In this document: one piece after another, positions 55,961 through 64,000 of the stretch
Layout: the number at the start of each line of letters is the position of its first letter
Numbering within the stretch: the stretch's first letter is position 1
NCBI GenBank assembly: GCA_973895155.1
Contig: OZ316893.1
Coordinates: 17,298,001-17,362,000, forward strand
Source: Marsupella aquatica
Taxonomy: Eukaryota; Marchantiophyta
Length of the DNA: 64,000 bases
Direction of reading: 5' to 3'
Notes under the pieces: model-generated
The model's input: the letters and a program-made list of their open reading frames with translations, nothing else
What the model was told of the DNA's origin: nothing
The model's database searches: none
Translations under genes and position numbers: made by a program

Positions 55961-56943
55961 AGGAGTTAACAAAAAACTATGGTGTTGCCTTGAATATAAG
56001 GAAACACTCATTGTTATGCGGGCCTTACACAAAGAAGATGCGGGGGGGGGGCATTTTGGGGCCATCACCGCAAGAAGATCCTGGATTCAGGATATTGGTG
56101 GCCCACACTACACCGGGACAACGCTTTATTAAGGGGTGTGATTTATGCCAATGGGTCGGCGCCTCGAGGAAGTCACACCAACACCCTCTCACCTCCGTAC
56201 TTCCACTTGCACCATTCAAGCCCACATTCAAGAAATGGGGCCTCAATTACATTGGGCCATTTACGCCGGTCACTCGTCGGCGCCGATGTAGGTACATTCT
56301 ACTTGCTATTGATTATTCAACCAAGTGGATCAAAGCCCGAGCTACAGTAAAAGATGATGCAACCACTAGTGCCAAGTTCTTATACAAGACAAATATTCAC
56401 TCGCTTTGGACCGCCCTTGGAGATCGTCAGCGACCGGGAACGCACTTCATCAATAAGACAGTAGAGCGGCTTACTGAACGGTACCTGGTCAAACACCGCA
56501 AGACCACCCCGTACCATCCTAAAGCCAACGGACTAACGGAGAGAGCAAATGGGATCATCGGAAAGATCCTCAACAAAACAATAGCCGCACACAAGACGGA
56601 TTGGGATGACAAGTTGTACGCTGTTGTATAGTCATACAACTTGGCTTACAAGACTACTACCGATCATAGCCCGTACTTCCTCATGTTTGGGAAAAACTCT
56701 CTGGTTCCGGTCGAGTTTGAAATCCACACGCCACGGGTGAGTATTCAGGATCGCTTATCCAAAGCCAAAAGTTCTTCAGATAGAGCTTACCAGATTGAGG
56801 CATTGGAAGAAGCCCGGGCACAACCTGCCCGACACGCAACAAAGCAACAGGCAACTTCCAAGAAGCAGCACAACAAAGGACTACAAAAGGTTGACGTTGT
56901 AATAGGGGACCTAGTCCTCCTGTACAATAGAAGTGTGGAATGA
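55961..56943 (+). pseudogene. Gypsy integrase
   Basis: Remains of the zinc finger (GCDLCQWVGASRK, 56139) and of the DDE core are visible: KWGLNYIGPF where a catalytic Asp is expected instead of Asn, RYILLAIDYSTKWIKA, GTHFINKTVERL, and HPKANGLTERANGIIGK with the catalytic Glu. A G-run at 56042-56050 marks a damaged stretch, and a TAG near 56629 interrupts the frame before YFLMFGKNSLVPVE. The last part is helical and ends at 56941. It cannot be active. Confidence 0.88.
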
Positions 56944-59450
56944 CTCGATATAGGTTTATGTAAGAAACTTGTCATTTTTTTGCTTTTTGAACAAGGAATA
57001 GTAAGAAAGACATTTTAAGTGCTATTGGAGTAACTAGGTTTTAGGAACTTAAGTAGGTAGAATAGGAAAGATAGTGGAATGGAAGGTTACTGAGTTGTAA
57101 GCAAGTGACAAGGGATAAGAAAGGTCTTTATGATGGGGCATACAACGTTCCGTCCTTATTTAGACTAGACGACTATTTCGAGCCGGAGAAACAACCCGAC
57201 ACTTGAAGTCTTAGTTTTGGTTCAGATTTTTCCCATAGATGCTAGGAGGTCCCTAGAGCACCCCTAAAAAGTTAGATGTCAAGTGGGGTCTCAACCTAGG
57301 GTTTCCTTGTGTTTTGGTGCGAATTAAATTAACAACATAGCGGGTCCCGGGAAAAATAGCTGATGAGTAAATTTAGGAGTTCCAAGTTTTGGAGTGGGTA
57401 AAATATGGTCCACTCTATCTCTGGGAACTTGTGGTAGAACTTGGTTATCTTTGGTTACTTTTTGGGAGCATCTCAAAGTTGAGAAGAATTTTGGAAAACA
57501 TAATAATTAACCCTCTTTATCTAATTTTATAAAATCTGTTATAAAGTTTTGTTTAGATATTAGTAAACCAGTACATAGTCCTATGTCTAGAAAATCTGTA
57601 GATCTACTTATAAGTCATTTTGGACTCATGTGTGATTTTTGGGGGCGGTCCTAAACAGCCTGGAAATATTGTTTTCCCAACAAAAAAATCCAAATTTTTT
57701 TCTAAGTGTCAACCACGTCGGCGGCGACCACGACTTAAGCACGAGGCCGGGGCGACTCAAGCACAAGGTCAGGAACACCATAAGGGTCAATACATGAGAT
57801 GCTTGCTTCGAATTGGGATCAAGAGGCAACTACGAAATTGAATTGAGCTGCTATAGCTTCAGGCATGGGATGCTGATCAGAATTGGCTGGCTGCCTCGAT
57901 GCTGCTGATTGGAATAGAGCTGCTTGCTATGGAGAAATAGGCTGCTGCTGATCAAGAGATAGCTGGCTGGCTGTGAGCTATGGTCGGCTATGAAATTGAA
58001 GGGCTGGCAGCTGATCAGACTTACTGCTGCACCAGAATTAGAAGGGCTAGCTTCAAGCACGAGATGTTGAGTGTTGGCTGATTAGTAAGTATGCTGCAAG
58101 CTCAATAGTGTTGGTGCTCTGCTAGCTACGAAGTTGAGAAGGGTGAGCTATGGCCGGCTGCTGGAGAATAGAGCTAGGCTGCTAGCAAATTGATTGAATG
58201 TAGTAGCAAACGGACCAGCTGCAAGGAAGGAATTAAGAGGGCTAGTTGCGAATTGGTGGGCTATGGTTGCTGCAAAATTCTGCTGCAATTTTGAATCACT
58301 TGCAAGTCTGGATGGCTATGGAGGTGGACTGAAAAGGGTGCTGCAAACCTGGTTGAGCTGTAGATTGACCTGCTACCATTCGAATCCAACAGAGAATGAT
58401 GCAGTTTCAGATTGAATTCAAGAGAGAGGAAAATGGCTGCGAAAATTGATGTCCTTATCAAATTCTTCATAAGAAACGTGAGTATAATGAGAGTACTCTC
58501 CCCTGGTGACACCTGGAATCTCCATAAGGGGCGTGTAAGGTAAGTGTAATTCGGTCGCCGCTTACACCCGCTTTACACCAAAAACAGGCCTGGGGAGAAT
58601 GGGCATAACTTTGACTAGGGGTATCCGTTGGGGCCCAAATGTTTTTGTACCGAGTTAGGGGAAGGTAATGCACCCCTTGGTGAAGGTGGAAACCCAGAAA
58701 AAGAATCACTCAAATATATGTTTAGCCGAGGCCACAAGGGGGTCCCGATGGCTTGCAAACCAAAGTTGGCATAGGGGAATGAATACCAGATTTAGGGGCT
58801 GACCTTTCTTGCACCCATACCACTTTAGTTAGGCTCTAGGGAAGGGTACTTACCTTTAGTCAAAGGTGTAAGGCCATCAAGTTAAGAAAAGTAAATATAG
58901 GGGGTAGTTTACTTAGGGTAGTAAAAGGGTTACAAGTAAAATAAGGCCAACTTTGTCTAAGCATAACTTGAGACTCACTCACTCTTTTTGCGAGCTTTCA
59001 AGTGAGTTGGAAATCTGGTGAGGAGGACCATAAGTGGGAGCAGGTTTGGAGGTCAAATCATGCAACTCATGGGTGGCATATTCCAGGGCTTGGAAGGAGG
59101 CCAAACAATAGGTTGTAGGGTGGGCTACGAACTATAGAGTTGGACTTTGTGTGTTAGGAGGACTTGGGGGAGGAGTAGTTGGACCCCAAGTCAAGCTTGG
59201 TGTGGTGTGGAAGGAGAATAGTATATAAGAAGTAAGTTTTCATTTGTTAGGGACCGGGAGTCTCATCTCTTAAGTGGAATCTCTACCTTGCCAAGGTAGG
59301 GGGCCCATTGCAAGCTACAAGGGGTATAAAAAGTACCTAACAACCTCACAATTACTTATAGAACCAATGTGACTACTTTACTCAAGAAGGAACCCTCAAA
59401 GGTTAGGATTAAATCTCAAGAGTGAAGGGAATGGAGGGAGGAGATTAACT

Positions 59451-59494
59451 TGTGATTATGAGACTAAGTAGGTGTGATTATGAGACTAAGTAGG
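59451..59494. repeat. 22-bp tandem duplication
   Basis: TGTGATTATGAGACTAAGTAGG occurs twice head to tail without change. Confidence 0.95.
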
Positions 59495-59585
59495 TGACTT
59501 TTAGTGGGTAGTGTAATAATTAGTCAAAGTAATGCGGACGCCGACATGTCTCGTTTGAAAGTAGTAGGGCATTTTGAAAATATCT

Positions 59586-59680
59586 CGTCTTTTGAAAGTG
59601 TGAGTGTTTGTTCTTTACCCTGTTCCTTATCTTGTCTTTGGAAAGTGTGAGTGTTTTTCTTTACCCTGTTCCTTGTCCTG
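59586..59680. repeat. 47-bp diverged tandem duplication
   Basis: GAAAGTGTGAGTGTTT and CTTTACCCTGTTCCTT recur at a 47-bp period; a third partial copy of TTTACCCTATTCCTTGT lies near 59950. Confidence 0.85.
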
Positions 59681-61084
59681 ATGTTGGAGACCTGAGAAGG
59701 CTTTGGCTCTGGGCTCTTCGGGATCTTTGGGATCTTGTTTGATCTTTTGGATCAAAGCAGAGGAAGGGAACAAGAGCCTGGCATTGTGGATTTGCAGATT
59801 GGTGTTGCGAAGTTGTGAAGAAGGTCGGCGCAATGGCTAGTTTAATCCAAAGTACTAGTCTCGCTGCGTGTAGCGGCACAATGAGATAGGCAAAAGCCAG
59901 TCATCCCAAATTTAGGATCCTAACAGTATCGGCGAAGTTTGTCACATGCTTTACCCTATTCCTTGTGTTGATGCTGGAGGCGATCAAGATGTCATGGAGG
60001 GTGCGATGGTGGTACCTCCGCAAACAAGCTAGCTACCTGGAAGACTACTACTGAAGGAGAAAACTGCGATCAGCTGATTGAGGTTGGTTTTAGGAGAGCC
60101 AAAAGGAGGTTCTGGCGCAGTACAATTTCAAAAGCTCTAGTCAGAGATGCTTTTGTTCTTTAGGCGGACAGGGGCGGACAGGAAGAAGTATCTCCACAAT
60201 GCGTTGCAAAGTTTATTGATTGCTTGTGGAGACCAAATATTGGTCTGACTTTCATTGAGAACAGAGAGATTGCGTTTCTTGGAGAGAACCACGTTAGTGG
60301 ATCATACAAGGATGCATGTCAAATACCTCCCATTCACTTGCTGTCAAGATGGATGTTATCAATCAGAAAAGAGAACATAGGAATTTCTTGAAGAGGAGAC
60401 GCTTAGCTGAGAAGTCTCGCCTACTCGATGAAATTGCAGAAAGCAAGAAGGAAGCCCTAGCAGAAATTGAGGCCAGAAAGAACAACGCTATAAAAGAAGC
60501 CGAAAGCATTGTAAAGAAAGCAAGGGAGGAGGCAAAGGCCCTTGTAGATGCAGCTGAGGTCTCTAAAGCAGTAATTGATAGTTGTGTAGCTTCTGCCACA
60601 GAGAGATGGCGTCTGATTGAGAGCAACATTGAAGGGCATAGACCTGCAGTTGTAGATGTGCGGCCAAATGTTGTCAATTTAGAACAAATTCGAGCACGGA
60701 ATGCTGAAAGGGCTAGAAGATATTACTGGAAGCAAAAAGTCTTGCAACAACAACAGAGCGTAGCAACGCCCGAATGTGAGGACTCAGGTTTGGATCAACC
60801 AAACAGAGGAGCAAGAAGGGTGAAAGCAATAGCAAGCAATTTGTTCAAAGTATTTCATGAGAGCACCAAGTTTCACAACTTAGCGAGCAAGAAGTTAGCG
60901 CTTGAGAAGTTCTGGCATAATCCTGGTTTGAAAGACCTACACCCTTCCGAAACTGGTTGCCCTAAGATGGACGCCTCAATGAAAGCGAGTTTTGAAGACT
61001 TGAAGTCAGCCCTACAAGTAATAAAAGGGGCACATAGGAAGGATCATCTTGCAGCCAAGCAATCAGTGCTGATTGGGCTGACTG

Positions 61085-61233
61085 GTGTTTTCTTACTTAA
61101 CGTTGTTGCTGAAGTCAAATTATTGCTTCAGTGGATGGTATTTATTTATGAGTTACATTGCTGTATTTAGACTTCAATATGTTGTTGTATGTAGACTTAA
61201 TTATGATCTCGTGTTCATGGTCGGATATGCTAG
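61085..61233 (+). other. Predicted intron 1 of the transposase-like gene
   Basis: GTGTTT...GCTAG, 149 bp. Splicing joins ..IGLTG to SKIVKDRRR in phase 1; the unspliced frame would instead end at 61170. Confidence 0.55.
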
Positions 61234-61534
61234 GTTCAAAGATTGTGAAAGACAGGAGAAGAGCTAGTCTTGCCAAAGCTCTAGGTATCAAAAAGGCAAA
61301 TTTATATCGAGCTGCAATCACCAGAGCACGACTTGATGCTGATGAATCAGTTAAATTTCCAATGGGTGTCCGAAGACGAGGTCAGACAAAATCTCTCAAG
61401 AAATCAGGGAATCTGTGAAGCTTTATTGGGAAGAAAATACTAGAGTTTCACCAAACCAATCTGACCAAGCAAGGCTCAGATTGAGTCCGAAGGTGTATGA
61501 GCTACATCAAGTCCATTGGCTAGAGGAAACTGAG

Positions 61535-61692
61535 GTAAGTTGTGTCACTCAATCTCTATAGGTTTCCAATTCTTATAGTTACGCCCTCATTGTATTTTCA
61601 GGTACTGAACATGCTGTCCACTCGGCCAGACATGTCCTCTCTTCTTACTAGTAGTTGCACTAATTAAAGTAGTCGTGTTTGTGATGGCCCAG
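61535..61692 (+). other. Predicted intron 2 of the transposase-like gene
   Basis: GTAAGT donor after ..HWLEETE and CAG acceptor before VNFYLIFTEW, phase 0, 158 bp. Another CAG at about 61600 is an alternative acceptor. Confidence 0.65.
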
Positions 61693-62813
61693 GTCAATTT
61701 TTACTTGATCTTCACAGAATGGTGCAAAAGCAAAGGAGAGGAAGTTCCTGTTGGATTAAGGACCTTCCAGTACTTGAAGCCCTATTTCATTCGGGTCCTA
61801 AAAGACAGGAATGTTTGCTGTTGTAAACAACACGTGGAGATGAATTTGTTGAAGGAGGCTTTGAATAAATTTTGACTTCACAAACATCCTACGACGACAT
61901 ACTGTTGTGATTGTGCAATTTGTCACTCCTCATCAACTATTGGACTAGGAGCAGGCTGTTTAGCTGGGAAATGCACAGTGAAGTCGGTGAGAGATTGGTG
62001 TGATGAGATATTGTGTCCTAAACCAGAAGGTAAATCGTGGCACAAGAAGGAATGCATCATGGGTGCATGCCAAGATTGTGGTGTGGAACATTTACTCACA
62101 TGCAACGCGGAGTTACAATCAGGTGACTCCTTGCCTATTGTCTGGGAAACTTTTCAGTATGTTAGCTTGCAACAGAAGTCTACTAAGAAGAAGGCTGGTG
62201 AGGAAGACGAGGCAATAGGAAAGAGGTTAAGAATGATCTACATGGAAACTCCATTTGCAGAATTTCTGGATAAGGTAAAGTTGAAGATGCCTGCATTTGT
62301 TATACACAACTTCCGTGCTCGGTGGCAAGCAGAGCAGTACAAGAGGTCTCAAGCAATATTTCCCAAGGGGACCATGCTTTCTTCTATAGATTTCAGTGAG
62401 AACTATACTTTTTTGGTTCAAGATGAAGTGCAAAGTATGCATTGGGATAACAAGCAGATTAGCATCTTGGTTCACGCTACGTTTAGGCACAAGGAAGATC
62501 ATGAATACATAGATGGAGAATGCAGACTGACCCCTCAGATCCGGATGATCGCCACATCATTGGAGACTATCACTTCTACATAAGTGATGATAACCAGCAT
62601 GATAGTTTATTTGTCCAACATTGTTTGGATAAACACATCAAGTGGATACAAGATCAAAATTTGTCAATTGGCAATCATTGGGTGTGGAGCGATGGGTGTG
62701 CGGCACAGTTTAAGAGTAGAGGGCCATTCTATTTTGTAAGTAGGTACTACAATACTTACGGAGTAGAAATGCAATGGAATTTCCATGGAAGCGGTCATGG
62801 CAAAAATGTTGTT

Positions 62814-63029
62814 GTGAGTATTTCATCCCCCCGTCCAACCTTCTTCCAGCTTCTTGATTTCCAATTATGGTTTTGTGACTCTGAGTGAGCCAAGATTGGG
62901 AATAGACTAGTAGGTGACAACACTGGATGATCAGTCTTCTCTGATGTGAACTGGCTTCTTGACTAGATGAAGGTTACTTGCTGACATCAGAATCCATGAA
63001 TGTCATCTGATACCTGATTTGTATGTTAG
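62814..63029 (+). other. Predicted intron 3 of the transposase-like gene
   Basis: GTGAGT donor after ..HGKNVV and TTAG acceptor before DGEGGTQKRALAKEQ, phase 0, 216 bp. It joins the HGK and DG-GG motifs, which lie side by side in the related proteins I recall. This is strong support for the splice. Confidence 0.75.
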
Positions 63030-64000
63030 GATGGCGAAGGTGGTACACAGAAGAGGGCTCTGGCCAAAGAACAACTTTTAAGTTCAACAAGAGGTCATAA
63101 ACTACAGAATGCTCATGATGCTATGACATTCTTGAGATCCAGATTTGCATTAGGGAAGGAGACAGGGCCTGGAAAAGTTCAGACGATTCGACGCCATCAT
63201 TGGGAAATCAAGGAGGGAGATGTGAATAGGAGAAAAGCTTGGGATTGTGAGCCAATTCCGGGAAACAGATCCCTTCATTGCTTTCGCGGCTTCAGTAAAG
63301 ATGTTCCTACTCTGTTAAAGGTGAGAAAGATGTGTTGCTTCTGTCCTGCCTGTGTCGATGGGGCTGAGAGTTTAGATTGCCAAAATGTGGAGCATGCTGG
63401 AAAGTGGGAGCTTGAAACCATTCACCCAAAGCAACCATCAGATGTTGCAGCAATTGTGCATGACATGGGTGTTGGACTAGGAGCCGGGGAGTTGGAAGAT
63501 GGAGATTTAGCTGACACTATAAAGGTTGGTACATTTTTTGCTGTTGAGGCTTCAGCTGACGACCTGTTTGGTGCTGATTTCTATATCCTGCAATGTGAGG
63601 TGGAAGCACATGATTGCCAAGAGAGTTTTGTGGATGCATATGGGGTAGCATTCAAGGTTGGTGACAGAGTATTACAGGGCAGATGGTACCAACAAGTAGG
63701 GAAAACGGTTACCCGTTATGTATACACACGGAAGTCGCCCAAAAGTGGGTGCATGCAAAGGATGTCATCCATGTTGGCTTCTTACTTCAGCCTGCTGGGA
63801 AATCAGGAGGGGACAATGCCTTCTCTTTGCCTAAAGATACTCTTGCAGCAATCATGGGATCCTTGGAAAGGTACGTAGACCAACTACCTCGATCCACTTT
63901 GATTCTTGCTTTCAAATCTTTGAAAGTTGTTCACATTGCAATTACACAGAACACGATGAGCAAGGTAGTGGATGACAATCTATGTTTTTTGTGTGGCAGT

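Larger units (their letters stand above)
37478..56943 (+). mobile_element. Decayed Ty3/gypsy element, split by nested insertions
   Basis: Gag (37704-39531) is interrupted by the 39532-53055 insertion and resumes at 53056. Protease, reverse transcriptase, RNase H and integrase follow to 56943. This order (polymerase before integrase) defines gypsy-type elements. In-frame stops occur throughout, so it is old. I could not find a matching LTR pair; the 5' LTR may be in the 29.3-37.6 kb region, interrupted by Copia-C, and the 3' LTR in 57-60 kb. Confidence 0.88.
56944..59930. other. Non-coding: possible gypsy 3' region and LTR remains
   Basis: No frame over 80 codons has a signature. 57841-58440 is rich in GCTGCT/AGCTGG words. 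TATA-like AGTATATAAGAAG (about 59220) and GGTATAAAAAG (about 59316) could be an LTR promoter, but no second LTR copy was found for comparison. Small tandem duplications occur near the right end. Confidence 0.45.
60316..64000 (+). pseudogene. Multi-exon transposase-like gene (D..SENY / SDG / HGK / DGxGG family), running off the window
   Basis: Exon 1 (to 61084) encodes a charged coiled coil (LLDEIAESKKEALAEIEARK) and a RRVKAIASNLFKVF domain. Exon 2 (61234-61534) has a helix-turn-helix-like segment (KALGIKKANLYRAAITRARL) and ESVKLYWEENTRVSPN. Exon 3 (61693-62813) has Cys-rich zinc-binding segments (CCCKQH, CCDCAICH, GACQDCGVEHLLTC), then SSIDFSENYTFLVQDEVQSM (62380), HFYISDDNQHDS, WSDGCAAQFK (62685) and FHGSGHGK. 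Exon 4 (from 63030) starts DGEGG and ends at a probable GTACGT donor near 63870. An upstream exon at about 60030-60350 is possible. Lesions: frameshifts near 61380, 62515 and 63700, and a TGA at 61873. The spaced acidic residues suggest a DDE/D nuclease; this is inferred. Confidence 0.72.

Noticed and set aside
56944-59930. 3' LTR of the gypsy element
   Set aside because: TATA-like words exist, but no copy upstream of gag could be matched, so no LTR coordinates are claimed.
1-64000. tRNA, rRNA or bacterial operon-like features
   Set aside because: None recognised; the only tRNA-related words are retroelement primer-binding sites.

Overview
This window looks like repeat-dominated nuclear DNA of a land plant. 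Reasons: LINEs with a zinc-knuckle ORF1 and an ORF2 that ends in a zf-RVT-like Cys/His domain, several Ty1/copia lineages (one with the usual plant primer-binding site TGGTATCAGAGC), a Ty3/gypsy element, GT-AG introns, and a fragment of a plant-type ABCG half-transporter gene with a splice donor. Nothing in the sequence names the species. I found no intact ordinary host gene; nearly every coding stretch belongs to a transposable element or its remains.

Layout. 1-3.45 kb: old minus-strand LINE (LINE-A) cut by the window edge. 4.6-6.5 kb: 5'-truncated copia remnant (Copia-B). 7.0-7.35 kb: small terminal-repeat element. 8.7-12.4 kb: decayed minus-strand ORFs, part resembling Plavaka/CACTA-like transposases. 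12.6-16.5 kb: LTR-like sequence and a decayed gag-like/coiled-coil gene (gene Y). 16.6-29.2 kb: an unrecognised gene (gene X) split by a young copia element (Copia-A, 17393-23258, identical 197-bp LTRs, TSD CCGAC), followed by a second young element (24591-28207, identical 143-bp LTRs, TSD GATTT) that carries an ABCG gene fragment antisense to itself. 29.3-32.0 kb: LTR-like DNA with minisatellites. 32.0-37.5 kb: minus-strand copia (Copia-C, 332-bp LTRs, TSD TAAAG) whose gag is replaced by foreign GC-rich sequence. 37.5-57 kb: a decayed gypsy element with a nest inside it. 57-60 kb: non-coding. 60.3-64 kb: a multi-exon transposase-like gene running off the right edge.

The nest in the gypsy element can be read base by base from target-site duplications. 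An LTR-like unit (39532-53055, TSD AATAC) sits in gag. It was hit by full-length LINE-B (39746-48949, 15-bp TSD) and by 5'-truncated LINE-C (50762-52958, 17-bp TSD). LINE-B's ORF1 was then hit by a further LTR-like unit (42020-43868, TSD ATGCC). In each case removing the insert and one TSD copy brings the interrupted reading frame back into phase.

Most notable points: (1) the ABCG-carrying LTR element, whose ends, primer-binding site and polypurine tract match those of Copia-A; (2) a perfect 32-bp inverted duplication breaking the captured ABCG exon; (3) the 60-64 kb gene, a plant member of what I believe is a poorly described transposase-like family better represented in invertebrates; (4) an array of about a dozen GACGCTT..AAGCGTC palindromes within one LTR.
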